Shown in pieces: positions 8,706 to 17,290 of a stretch of 57,342 bases of DNA. The position numbers and the translations under genes are program-made. Where the stretch lies: positions 1-57,342 of the forward strand of contig MNTL01000068.1 of assembly GCA_001916965.1 (NCBI GenBank). Reading direction: 5' to 3'. The notes below the pieces were generated by a model that was given only the letters and a program-made list of their open reading frames with translations, had not been told where the DNA came from and ran no database searches. This DNA comes from Roseburia sp. CAG:10041_57. Lineage in GTDB: Bacteria; Bacillota; Clostridia; Lachnospirales; Lachnospiraceae. The number at the start of each line of letters is the position of its first letter. The stretch's first letter is position 1.

Positions 8706-10121
8706 ATGAAACGTACTTTATATCTGAAATTTGTGCTTGCCTATTTCATATTTGGTTTCTTTGGATTTATTGTGGTAGCAACTTTTACCTCCAATATGAC
8801 TTTGGAACATATGAAAAGGGAACGGGCAGATGCATTATATAAGGAGGCCTTGCTGATATCCAATTCCTATGCTGTTGACCTGTATAACAGTGAGATCACT
8901 CTGGAATCCGTGTGGAGACAGATCAATGCCATTGATACTTTCCTGGATGCCTCTGTCTGGATTGTCAATCCATCCGGTCTTATTGTATTGGACTCCAGTT
9001 CTCCACTGGATATTGAGAATCCCTCTACGATACCGAATTTCAGTCCCACGGTGACAGGAAGTTCCTTCTATACTGTAGGCAATTTCTTCGGTATGTTCGA
9101 TGAAGATATGATATCGGCTTTTGCCCCGATAACTTCCCAATATAAAGTAAAAGGCTATGTAATCATCCATTCCTCCATGCAGGATCTGCATGACTCCTGT
9201 GATTCTCTGCTGAATATATCTTATCTGACACTGCTGATTCTTTTCCTGCTGTCATTGATTATTCTGCTCTTTTTCACAGAGATGGTCTATCTGCCACTGC
9301 GCAAGATCACACATGCCACAGAGCAGTACGCAATCGGTAACTTCCGCTATGAATTTCAGGTAGACAGCGAAGATGAGATTGGTTATCTGGCTGCCTCCCT
9401 GGCGTATATGGCAAGCGAGGTTGCTAAGAGTGAAGACAACCAGAAGAGACTGGTCGCCAATATTTCCCACGATTTCCGTTCTCCACTGACCTCTATGCGG
9501 GGTTATCTGGAAGCAATGCAGGATGGCACTATTCCCCCTGAACTTCATGAGAAATATATCGGTGTTGTATTAAATGAGACTGACAGACTGACCAAACTGA
9601 CCAATTCCCTGCTGACTCTGAATAATCTGAATACACAGGGTATGATACTGGATCGGACTAATTTTGATATCAATCCGGTCATCAAGAATACAGCAGCTTC
9701 TTTTGAAGGCACCTGCCGCAGCAAATTCATTACCATTGAACTGGTTCTGACCGGAGAGCAGATGTACGTCAATGCTGATATGGTCAAGATTCAACAGGTT
9801 CTCTACAATCTGGTCGATAATGCAATTAAGTTCAGCCACAAGAACTCCTCTATCAAGATAGAGACGATTGAGAAGTCCAACAAGCTTCTGGTATCGGTAA
9901 AAGACAATGGAATCGGTATTCCAAAGGATAGTCTCAAACTGATATGGAACCGCTTCTATAAGACTGATCTCTCCAGAGGAAAAGACAAAAAAGGAACCGG
10001 TCTTGGTCTCTCCATTGCAAAAGAGATCATCCAGACCCATAATGAGAACATAAATGTAGTAAGTACCGAAGGTGTTGGTACAGAATTTATCTTTACATTA
10101 GAGAAGGCTTCCAAGTTCTAA
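8706..10121 (+). CDS. Membrane sensor histidine kinase
   Basis: A 471-residue partner of the preceding regulator. TM1 spans about 8-28. An extracytoplasmic sensor of about 140 residues resembles a single PAS/Cache fold. TM2 spans about 170-192. HAMP runs about 193-245, the DHp domain has phosphoacceptor H255 in NISHDFRSPLTS, and the HATPase domain has the N box (NLVDNAIKFSH), G1 (DNGIGIP) and G2 (GTGLGLSIAKEI). The RSPLTSMRG wording is HisKA-type. The gene ends at a strong terminator. The ligand is unknown. Confidence 0.93.
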   Translation: MKRTLYLKFVLAYFIFGFFGFIVVATFTSNMTLEHMKRERADALYKEALLISNSYAVDLYNSEITLESVWRQINAIDTFLDASVWIVNPSGLIVLDSSSPLDIENPSTIPNFSPTVTGSSFYTVGNFFGMFDEDMISAFAPITSQYKVKGYVIIHSSMQDLHDSCDSLLNISYLTLLILFLLSLIILLFFTEMVYLPLRKITHATEQYAIGNFRYEFQVDSEDEIGYLAASLAYMASEVAKSEDNQKRLVANISHDFRSPLTSMRGYLEAMQDGTIPPELHEKYIGVVLNETDRLTKLTNSLLTLNNLNTQGMILDRTNFDINPVIKNTAASFEGTCRSKFITIELVLTGEQMYVNADMVKIQQVLYNLVDNAIKFSHKNSSIKIETIEKSNKLLVSVKDNGIGIPKDSLKLIWNRFYKTDLSRGKDKKGTGLGLSIAKEIIQTHNENINVVSTEGVGTEFIFTLEKASKF

Positions 10122-10139
10122 GACCGGAAGCCTTTTTTT
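10106..10139 (+). terminator. Terminator after the two-component kinase
   Basis: The arms ggcttcc (10106-10112) and ggaagcc (10126-10132) are followed by a seven-T run. The left arm lies inside the last codons of the kinase gene. Confidence 0.85.
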
Positions 10140-10154
10140 ATTTATATTTATTGC

Positions 10155-10799
10155 TTATAGAACAATATGGGACATCAGTTCAGGAAGCTGCGCAAATGAC
10201 TGGATTGTATAATCAGGTGCAACTGCTTCTCCAAAACCATACGCACAATATACAAAAGGAATACCGGCTACCCTGGCAGACTGTTCATCCCCTGCCGTAT
10301 CTCCTACATATACAGCTCTTGTAATATTGTTTCTCTGCATGATGAGCTTGTTATTCTCACCCTTTGGCAGAAGATTATCTCCCCAGCACTGGATATCATC
10401 AAAATACTGCTCCAGCTTATGGGCTGCAATAAAGCTTTCAATATATCCCTGCTGGCAATTGCTTACCACATATAACTGATATTCCCTGTGAAGAATCTCC
10501 AGTGTCTCCTCCAGCTGTGGAAACAGAATTCCACCATTTCTTAGCAGATATGCGTTCTCTACTTTACAACATTCATCCATCATCTTCTGCTGTCCTTCAC
10601 CGGTCTGCCTGGGAAAGAGCTTTGCTGCAATTTCAGTCATAGGAAGTCCAAAGCATCCGTTCAGCTCTTCCTGCGTAATCGGTCCTCTACCACATTCAGG
10701 ATGCATTTCCAATACCTGGTTCCAAGACTTCAATACACCCTCGGAAGAATCCCACAATGTTCCATCCAGATCAAACAATATTGCCTGTACTTTCTCCAT
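10155..10799 (-). CDS. HAD-superfamily phosphatase (phosphoglycolate phosphatase-like)
   Basis: A 214-residue cytoplasmic protein of HAD subfamily IA. Motif I is ILFDLDGTLW, with nucleophile D10 and acid D12. Motif II is about YVVSNCQQGY, motif III is the lysine in LLPKGENNKL, and motif IV is VGDTAGDEQSAR. A four-helix cap lies between motifs I and II. All catalytic residues are present. Family members dephosphorylate phosphoglycolate, sugar phosphates or nucleotides, and substrate cannot be read from the sequence. It stands alone on the minus strand, converging with the kinase gene terminator. Confidence 0.88.
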   Translation of the reverse strand: MEKVQAILFDLDGTLWDSSEGVLKSWNQVLEMHPECGRGPITQEELNGCFGLPMTEIAAKLFPRQTGEGQQKMMDECCKVENAYLLRNGGILFPQLEETLEILHREYQLYVVSNCQQGYIESFIAAHKLEQYFDDIQCWGDNLLPKGENNKLIMQRNNITRAVYVGDTAGDEQSARVAGIPFVYCAYGFGEAVAPDYTIQSFAQLPELMSHIVL

Positions 10800-10845
10800 A
10801 ATCTCCTCATTTCTGACATATATGTCATTTTTTATTTGTATCCTA

Positions 10846-12168
10846 TCATAATTCCCTTAGATATGCTATCGACTTCTGGTAAAATAAGCGTGAATTCGGT
10901 GTAAATTCATCATCCATGGCATGAAAGGACAGATTCATTACACCTTGAAATGTAGTCACTCCGATAATTCTTCTGGCGTTAGCTGTAACCGGTGGCACGA
11001 ATACATAATTGTATAACCGAAGACTGCCATACCGGGATGCAAGCGGCACTTTCACCAGATTGGTCACTGCCATTCCCTTAGGCGCCTCACCCATTCCCAA
11101 TCGCTTCATGATTGTCTCTGTTACCGGATTCACATAGCGGCCATTCAGTTGAAACTGCACAGAATCCACCAGCTCTCCCGGCAATTCCCCAAGCAATCCA
11201 AGCTGCCGGTATTTTTCTTTACTGTTATCCAGATGAATCCTGCTGTGCAGCTTCTTCACATTCTGCGCAAAGTCCAGTGTATCATCATATAAATACTCGA
11301 TCGGATAGGTATATTCATAATCTCCCATCCCATCATACTCTCCACGGAGACTTAGAACCATTGCAATCTGGTCCGGTTTCAATCCTGCCTCCTGCTGACG
11401 TCCTTTTGCATCAACAACAACTGCTGTTCTAAGCTCTCTGGACGCTCTGGCAAAAGCAGTCAGAAGAACAGAGTTTACCGTTACCTGCTGATTCTTTGCA
11501 TACAAGGCAATACGGTATAAGGCATCCTTATGAAAGGTTTCATATTGAATCCACGTCTTTTTATTTCTCCATGCCTGGGCATGCAGCTGATAATACTCTT
11601 CTTCTGTAAAGTCTGTTCCTTCTTTATTCCAGTTTCGAAGTGTACTTGACAGCTTCATTTTCTCCATAAAGGATAGTCTACTTTCCTTTGGAAGACTGCT
11701 TAACTGAAAACGGATCAACGGCTTTGCCTTGACCGGCATATCTGCCAGTCCTCTCATGACATCATTCAGGAAAAAGCCATGAGAAGCCCCGTCGCCTGCC
11801 AATGCATGCGCAATGATCAGAAACTCCTGCTTATCCTCATTCATCAGATAATAAAATCGCAGTAATTCTCCATGGTCGAAATCAAATGCAATAGACTCCT
11901 GTTCACTGACGATATCCTTCCAGTATACATTATGCAGGACTCTGACCATATCATTGGGATTATCGTCAAATTTCTGAGTCTCATAATAAGCATTTCCATC
12001 CTTCTCAATGACTACTCTGGAATTTAGTATCTCATTTCTGGCAACAGCATTCTTTACTGCTTCCTTTAATTTCTCAATAAAAATAATACCTTCTACCTCC
12101 ACATGTGTCACCAGAATATCTCTTGGCGCAAATAAATGGAGTCTTTCTTTATCTATCCGTTCTTTCAT
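10846..12168 (-). CDS. Condensation/acyltransferase-like protein, active-site His replaced
   Basis: From the ATG at 12168 (GGGGGG upstream) the protein has 440 residues. An in-frame ATG at 12237 is rejected because it overlaps the metG terminator. The fold resembles alcohol O-acetyltransferase/condensation domains: an N-terminal half with a degenerate active-site motif HALAGDG at 121-127, and a C-terminal half with a DFAQNV-type helix and a hydrophobic core. In the canonical HHxxxDG motif the second histidine is the catalytic base. Here that position (122) is alanine, while the first His and the Asp-Gly are kept. It may be a non-catalytic relative or may use another residue. Neighbouring genes give no pathway clue. 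Confidence 0.65.
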   Translation of the reverse strand: MKERIDKERLHLFAPRDILVTHVEVEGIIFIEKLKEAVKNAVARNEILNSRVVIEKDGNAYYETQKFDDNPNDMVRVLHNVYWKDIVSEQESIAFDFDHGELLRFYYLMNEDKQEFLIIAHALAGDGASHGFFLNDVMRGLADMPVKAKPLIRFQLSSLPKESRLSFMEKMKLSSTLRNWNKEGTDFTEEEYYQLHAQAWRNKKTWIQYETFHKDALYRIALYAKNQQVTVNSVLLTAFARASRELRTAVVVDAKGRQQEAGLKPDQIAMVLSLRGEYDGMGDYEYTYPIEYLYDDTLDFAQNVKKLHSRIHLDNSKEKYRQLGLLGELPGELVDSVQFQLNGRYVNPVTETIMKRLGMGEAPKGMAVTNLVKVPLASRYGSLRLYNYVFVPPVTANARRIIGVTTFQGVMNLSFHAMDDEFTPNSRLFYQKSIAYLREL

Positions 12169-12199
12169 GCCTTGCCCCCCATCAGACAGATAAACCCAA

Positions 12200-12234
12200 G
12201 TTATAAAGAAGCGCACCCCTCTAAAGGGATGCGC
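12200..12234 (-). terminator. Terminator after metG
   Basis: The arms at 12211-12219 and 12226-12234 (gcgcacccc/gggatgcgc with short loop ctaa, one mismatch) pair. On the minus strand a T-rich tail (TTCTTTATAA) follows. It begins 16 bases beyond the metG stop. Confidence 0.75.
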
Positions 12235-12249
12235 CATACAGCCTCTTAC

Positions 12250-14223
12250 TTAGCAGATCTCTGCTCCTGCAGGCATAGGCTTCTCAGGTGACACAAGAGC
12301 AAGATTACCCTCTGCGTCCTCTGCGCACAGCAGCATACCCTCAGATAAAACACCAGCCAGCTTAGCAGGCTTTAAGTTCACCAGAACCATAACTTTCTTA
12401 CCAACCATTTCTTCTGGTGTATAATGTGCCTTAATACCAGATACGATCTGCTTTACCTGACTGCCGATCTTTACCTGGCTGCACAATAATTTCTTGGACT
12501 TTGGAACTGCCTCACAGGCAATGATCTCGCCTACCTGGAACTGCAGCCTGGCAAAATCATCATATGTGATCTCAGCCTTTGGTTCAATGTCAATGACATT
12601 CTCATCTTCTGCTGCTTCCTGTGTCTGTCCGGCTGCGGCTGCCTGCTTCTGCTGCAGCTCTTCTACCTTAGCCATAACTTCCTTAGGGTCCAGACGGGCA
12701 AAGAGAATCTCAGGAGTCTCTGTTACTTTATTTCCAGATGGATACAGACCGAAAGTCTTCACAGAATCGAAGTCTCTTACAGTTGTATTAAGCTGTGCTG
12801 CGATCTTCTGTGCTGTCTCCGGTAAATATGGCTCTAATAGACCAGCTCCGATAGAAATGCTCTCTACCAGATTGTACAGTACAGTAGCCAGTCTGTCCTT
12901 CTTCGCTTCATCCTTTGCCAGTACCCATGGTTCTGTCTCATCAATATATTTATTGCAGCGTTTGAACAGTGCAAAGATCTCAGTCAGGGCATCTGCAACT
13001 CTCAGATCCTCCATCTTGGCTTCTACCTTATCATAAGTACCTGTTACAACTGCCTTGAGATCATCATCGACAGGTTCTGCTGCATGTCTGTCCTCTACTA
13101 CACCACCAAAATACTTATTGCTCATGGAAATGGTTCTATTGACCAGATTACCAAGCGTATTTGCCAGGTCAGAGTTGAGACGCTCAATCATAAGCTCCCA
13201 TGTAATAGATCCATCATTTTCATAAGGCATCTCATGTAATACGAAGTAACGTACCGCATCTACACCGAAGAAATCCACCAGATCATCTGCATAGATGATA
13301 TTACCCTTTGACTTACTCATCTTATCGTTGTTCTGTAACAGCCATGGATGCCCGAATACCTGCTTGGGCAGTTCTTCACCCAGCGCCATCAGGAAGATAG
13401 GCCAGTAAATCGTATGGAAACGAATGATATCCTTACCAATCAGGTGCAGGTCAGCAGGCCACAGCTTCTTATACTGCTCAGAACTGTTGCCGTCTGCATC
13501 ATAACCAATACCCGTAATATAGTTGGTCAGCGCATCCAGCCATACATATACAACATGCTTATCATCAAAATCGACAGGAATTCCCCACTTAAAGGAGGTT
13601 CTGGATACACACAGATCCTGTAAGCCCGGAAGCAGGAAGTTATTCATCATTTCATTCTTACGGGATATCGGCTGTATGAATTCAGGATGCTTATTGATAT
13701 GATCGATCAATCTGTCAGCATACTTGCTCATTTTGAAGAAATATGCCTCTTCCTTGGCAGGCTTTACTTCACGTCCACAGTCAGGACACTTGCCGTCCAC
13801 TAACTGAGACTCTGTCCAGAAGGATTCACAGGGAGTACAGTATAAGCCTTCATAAGCTCCCTTATAGATATCACCCTGGTTATAGAGCTTCTTAAAAATC
13901 TTCTGTACCTGCTTCTCATGATAATCATCAGTTGTACGGATAAACTTATCATAGGAAATGTTAAGCAGATCACACAGACCACGAATGATTCCGGCAACAT
14001 TATCTACGAATTCCTTAGGTGTTACTCCTGCTTCTGCTGCCTTTAACTCAATCTTCTGACCGTGTTCATCAGTACCAGTCTGGAAAAAGACATCATAGCC
14101 GTCCTTTCTCTTGAAACGTGCAATACTGTCTGCCAGTACGATTTCGTAATTGTTACCAATATGCGGTTTACCTGAAGTATAGGCAATCGCTGTTGTTAAA
14201 TAATACTTACCTTTGTTTTCCAT
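12250..14223 (-). CDS. metG: Methionyl-tRNA synthetase
   Basis: A 657-residue class I synthetase that charges tRNA-Met. The HIGH-type motif is in SGKPHIGNNYE (about 12-22), the zinc knuckle cysteines are in CTPCESFW and CPDCGRE, and the KMSKS loop is at 301-305 (DKMSKSKGN). An anticodon-binding helical domain follows, then a C-terminal EMAP/Trbp-like tRNA-binding OB fold (about 545-657, QVGEIIACEAVPKSKKL). The alanine- and glutamine-rich link before the OB fold is usual. A methionine-specific T-box 600 bases upstream, across the small DapF-like gene, probably controls it. A MITE-like repeat lies in the 167-base gap directly before the start. Confidence 0.98.
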   Translation of the reverse strand: MENKGKYYLTTAIAYTSGKPHIGNNYEIVLADSIARFKRKDGYDVFFQTGTDEHGQKIELKAAEAGVTPKEFVDNVAGIIRGLCDLLNISYDKFIRTTDDYHEKQVQKIFKKLYNQGDIYKGAYEGLYCTPCESFWTESQLVDGKCPDCGREVKPAKEEAYFFKMSKYADRLIDHINKHPEFIQPISRKNEMMNNFLLPGLQDLCVSRTSFKWGIPVDFDDKHVVYVWLDALTNYITGIGYDADGNSSEQYKKLWPADLHLIGKDIIRFHTIYWPIFLMALGEELPKQVFGHPWLLQNNDKMSKSKGNIIYADDLVDFFGVDAVRYFVLHEMPYENDGSITWELMIERLNSDLANTLGNLVNRTISMSNKYFGGVVEDRHAAEPVDDDLKAVVTGTYDKVEAKMEDLRVADALTEIFALFKRCNKYIDETEPWVLAKDEAKKDRLATVLYNLVESISIGAGLLEPYLPETAQKIAAQLNTTVRDFDSVKTFGLYPSGNKVTETPEILFARLDPKEVMAKVEELQQKQAAAAGQTQEAAEDENVIDIEPKAEITYDDFARLQFQVGEIIACEAVPKSKKLLCSQVKIGSQVKQIVSGIKAHYTPEEMVGKKVMVLVNLKPAKLAGVLSEGMLLCAEDAEGNLALVSPEKPMPAGAEIC

Positions 14224-14266
14224 TATATTTTCAACCCTTTCTTTTTAATACATTATTAAAATACAT

Positions 14267-14383
14267 GTAACTATTCAGAACCCCATTCGCAAAATCGCTG
14301 TTTCACAGCTTGCTTTTTGCTCATGTGGTTACTTCGCCATATAAATTGAGTCAAATATGCTTGTAATGGCTCTGAATAGTTAC
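14267..14383. repeat. MITE-like intergenic repeat with terminal inverted repeats
   Basis: A 117-base element in the gap between the DapF-like gene and metG. Its ends are inverted repeats: gtaactattcagaacc at 14267-14282, and ggctctgaatagttac at 14368-14383, differing at one position. It encodes nothing. A partial second copy of its left end (about 36 bases, including cgcaaaatcgctgttt) occurs at 41176-41211. Inverted ends plus dispersed intergenic copies fit a nonautonomous miniature element. I see no clear target-site duplication and no transposase in the window. Confidence 0.7.
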
Positions 14384-14390
14384 AAATACA

Positions 14391-14774
14391 TTATGATACA
14401 TCATGGCGCTTCTTACATTCTGTGAGCTGATACTTCTCTACAAAATTCTCAAAGAAAGCAATTTTACATACCTTGCGTATTTCATGATCCAAACAGGCTG
14501 TTTTCTCATAGCCGGCATCATTTAAATATTTTTCAAATACTTTCACATCCTCCGTCTGTGGAGCGGATAATGTTCCATCCGAATCATAAATAAGAAAAGT
14601 CATACCTGTGGTCTGCCAGATGGGTCCCACCAGAACTCTTCGTACTGATATCCCGATATTCAGGCTGCACATGACACGGGCTTCCCTTGCACCGAATTCA
14701 TACCGGTTTCTGTTACAGTCATAAATCAGATAGTCTTCACTTCCACATTCATATTTTTGCAGCTCCAACTCCAT
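14391..14774 (-). CDS. DapF-like half protein (diaminopimelate epimerase N-terminal domain relative)
   Basis: A 127-residue protein with a strong ribosome-binding site (GGAGG seven bases before the ATG). Parts match the first domain of diaminopimelate epimerase: LQKYECGSEDYLIYDC at the start, AREARVMCSLNIGI, and MTFLIYDSDGT where DapF has an N-D-G strand. The catalytic Cys-Gly-Asn-Gly loop that should follow is replaced by SAPQTEDVKVFEKYL. The whole second domain is missing (DapF has about 275 residues), so epimerase activity is very unlikely. It is the first gene after a methionine T-box and precedes metG. The role is unknown. The homology is by eye and needs a profile search. Confidence 0.6.
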   Translation of the reverse strand: MELELQKYECGSEDYLIYDCNRNRYEFGAREARVMCSLNIGISVRRVLVGPIWQTTGMTFLIYDSDGTLSAPQTEDVKVFEKYLNDAGYEKTACLDHEIRKVCKIAFFENFVEKYQLTECKKRHDVS

Positions 14775-14821
14775 GAAAAGCCCTCCTTCCTATAATTAAA
14801 ACGGCTCCAATAACAACAAAA

Positions 14822-15094
14822 CTCCCGTCCTTATATCATCTATAAGGACGAGAGTATATATCCCGTGTTACCACCTTAATTTACCTTAGCCTCACGGCAA
14901 AAGTCTCTGCGGGTACTGCATACCCTGTCGCTGTAACGGGCGAACCCTGTCGCAGTCTTATCAGTCATAACACTGACTCGGTGCGCTGCTCAGAAGCCAT
15001 GTTCGATATATCTTCTTCGTGTCCATCTCAGCCAAAAGGACATTCTCTGTACAAATACAATATATCTACTCTCTTCATCATCGCTTTTCCATAT
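14822..15094 (-). ncRNA. T-box leader, methionine specific
   Basis: On the minus strand a stem I region begins near 15093, with an AGAGAGTA-type conserved element. The specifier loop reads GAAC-ATG-GC, with the ATG specifier codon at 14998-15000 (methionine). The T-box core AAGGTGGTAACACGGG follows at 14862-14877; its TGGT bulge would pair with a tRNA 3' end that has discriminator A. It ends in a terminator: arms ctcgtccttata and tataaggacgggag around 14822-14855, then TTTTGTTGTT. Uncharged tRNA-Met would stabilise the antiterminator and allow read-through into the DapF-like gene and metG. Confidence 0.92.
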
Positions 15095-15100
15095 AGGTTC

Positions 15101-15129
15101 AATGTAGCACAAAAAACAATATTTGTAAA
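15101..15129 (-). promoter_or_regulatory. Promoter of the methionine T-box operon
   Basis: TTTACA (15124-15129) and TACATT (15101-15106) on the minus strand are separated by 17 bases. Transcription would start about 7 bases before stem I of the T-box. The rest of the 14775-15295 gap holds the T-box and the upstream region of the chemoreceptor, including a small inverted repeat (aaagcgc/gcgcttt) at about 15243-15274. Confidence 0.65.
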
Positions 15130-15295
15130 GTAGCAAACTTTTTTGTTTGAATATAACTGTTTTTAATCTATTTTTCTTCATATATATGGAATGTTTTATG
15201 AAATTATAGTAAAATAATTGTGAATTTGAGAAATTTGTGTAAAAGCGCCACAAATCTTATTCATATAGCGCTTTAGAAATGAGGTTAACGCAAGC

Positions 15296-17278
15296 ATGAA
15301 CAAAAAAAATTTTGTGTCCATCAAAGCAAAACTGTTGGCGATCATTCTGCCTATTGTAATTATCATCGTTGCCATATTGACTATCATTTCTTACCTGGTC
15401 TCCAAGAGCGTCATTGCCAGTTATTCTGAGAACCTGCTGAGCTCTTCCATTCAGAATCAGGGAAACGAAATTGAAGCATGGCTTAATGAGAATCTGTCTG
15501 CCTTTCAGGCAATTAAACATAACATAGAGCAGACCAAGCCAAACGATGCTCAGCTACAGACTCTGTTAGACCAGTACTACGATTATAATTCCAACTACCC
15601 GGATGGATTATATCTGGCAGATGGTCAGGGCAATCTTATGACCGCATCAGCATCTTCCAAGTCGGAACAGAATCCTACTTCCTCTGTATGGTATACAGAA
15701 GGTTTGACCCGTATCAACATGGGCTTTACCAGTGCCTATACCAATTCTGAGGGAACCGCTGTTATCAGTGCATCAGGCATCTTAAATGACGGTTCCGGCA
15801 AACAGAGAGTCATTGCTGCTGATATGTCACTGCAAAGAATCAATGTCATTGTAAACAGCTTTATTGAAATGACAGATGCACAGGCGTTTCTGGTCAGCAC
15901 TACAGACAATACCATTCTGGCTCATCGTGATACTTCTCTTATCTCCACTAAATTGGATGAGTCCAACAGTGATGCCTTTTTAAGCGGTGTTGCTGCCAGA
16001 ATGAAGGCTTCTGACTATACACAGGGAGAAATAGCAGGTAACGAAACAGCCTTCCTTACCATTGACGGAACTGACTGGCTGCTCGTATCCTACGTTCCTA
16101 CCTCAATTATCTTCTCAAGCGTTACATCAGTGCGTAACATCATGCTTCTGATTGGAATTGTATGTATTCTTGTCCTTGCTGTTGTAATTGAACGCGTCAT
16201 ACATCTTGTAATTAAACCAATAAAAGAACTGACCCATGTCATAACGCAGATGACAGATGGTGACTTTACTGTTGAAGTCCGTGCTGCAAGTAATGATGAG
16301 ATTGGTAAAATGAGTTCCGGTGTCTCCAAATTCCTTGCCACTATGCGCGATATGATTGATTCTATCCATAACGTATCGGACAAGCTGCATGAACAATCCC
16401 AGTCAAGCTTGGAGATTTCTGATAGAATGCGTGAAGCAAGTACCACCCAGAGCGACTCCATGCAACAGCTAAATGAAACAGTAGAACAACTTTCAGCTTC
16501 TGTTAACGATATTGCAGAGCACGCAACAACCCTTGCAAATGTAGTTGCAGATACCAGAGAAGACGGCTCCCAGGTAGAAAATAAAATGAAAGAAACTGTG
16601 GAAATCTCCGAAAAAGGCAGAACAGATATGAATCAGGTCAATACTGCAATGCAGACAATCAATGAGTCTATTAACAGTCTGAAAGCAGCCATTGACAAGG
16701 TCGGTACTGCATCCAGCGAAATTACAAATATTACAGCGGTTATTGCTGATATTGCTGAAGAAACCAACCTTCTCTCCTTAAACGCATCCATTGAAGCAGC
16801 CAGAGCCGGTGAAAATGGCAGAGGTTTTGCAGTTGTCGCTACCCAGATTGGCAAGCTTGCCCAGACCAGTGCAGAATCTGTCCACACTATTGAAAATCTA
16901 ATCCAGCAGATTAATGGTTATGTTGGCGCCTGTGTGACACAAGCTAATGTAAGCGTCAGCAATATTGGTGAAAGCGGTCAGTTAATCTCTGTAGCATTAG
17001 AAACCTTTGATTCTATTTTCCAGAACATTGCTGCCGCTAATGAACTCGTAGAATCTATGGTCACTAAAGTAAGCAAGGTAGATGATGTTGCAACCAATGT
17101 TGCTGCCATTTCTGAAGAACAGGCTGCAAGCTCACAGGAAATTCTTGCTACATCAGATACTATGGTCAGCCAGGCGCAGGAGATTACAAGGAGCAGTACT
17201 CATGCCGCCGAGGATTCCAAAGAGCTTAGTGTATCTGCTGAAGAACTATCCAATCAGGTTAATAAGTTTAAAATTTAG
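15296..17278 (+). CDS. Methyl-accepting chemotaxis protein with dCache sensor
   Basis: A 660-residue membrane chemoreceptor. TM1 covers about 12-38. An extracytoplasmic double-Cache domain covers about 40-270 (with VWYTEGLTR and a second lobe LVSTTDNTILAHRD). TM2 covers about 278-305 and HAMP about 306-360. The cytoplasmic signalling domain has the hairpin tip EETNLLSLNASIEAARAG, the CheA/CheW contact region. There is no C-terminal CheR-binding pentapeptide. Twelve bases separate it from the following sugar-binding lipoprotein, so they are probably cotranscribed. Other chemotaxis genes are absent from the window. The ligand could bind the Cache domain directly or arrive through the neighbouring binding protein. 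Confidence 0.94.
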   Translation: MNKKNFVSIKAKLLAIILPIVIIIVAILTIISYLVSKSVIASYSENLLSSSIQNQGNEIEAWLNENLSAFQAIKHNIEQTKPNDAQLQTLLDQYYDYNSNYPDGLYLADGQGNLMTASASSKSEQNPTSSVWYTEGLTRINMGFTSAYTNSEGTAVISASGILNDGSGKQRVIAADMSLQRINVIVNSFIEMTDAQAFLVSTTDNTILAHRDTSLISTKLDESNSDAFLSGVAARMKASDYTQGEIAGNETAFLTIDGTDWLLVSYVPTSIIFSSVTSVRNIMLLIGIVCILVLAVVIERVIHLVIKPIKELTHVITQMTDGDFTVEVRAASNDEIGKMSSGVSKFLATMRDMIDSIHNVSDKLHEQSQSSLEISDRMREASTTQSDSMQQLNETVEQLSASVNDIAEHATTLANVVADTREDGSQVENKMKETVEISEKGRTDMNQVNTAMQTINESINSLKAAIDKVGTASSEITNITAVIADIAEETNLLSLNASIEAARAGENGRGFAVVATQIGKLAQTSAESVHTIENLIQQINGYVGACVTQANVSVSNIGESGQLISVALETFDSIFQNIAAANELVESMVTKVSKVDDVATNVAAISEEQAASSQEILATSDTMVSQAQEITRSSTHAAEDSKELSVSAEELSNQVNKFKI

Positions 17279-17290
17279 GAGGCATACCTT

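Noticed and set aside
12494..13036. A 180-codon plus-strand open frame inside metG
   Set aside because: metG motifs on the minus strand are unambiguous; the antisense frame is rich in Ser, Ala and Cys and has no domain.
15243..15274. Inverted repeat aaagcgc/gcgcttt upstream of the chemoreceptor gene
   Set aside because: The arms are only seven bases with a long AT-rich loop. It could be an operator but is too weak to claim.
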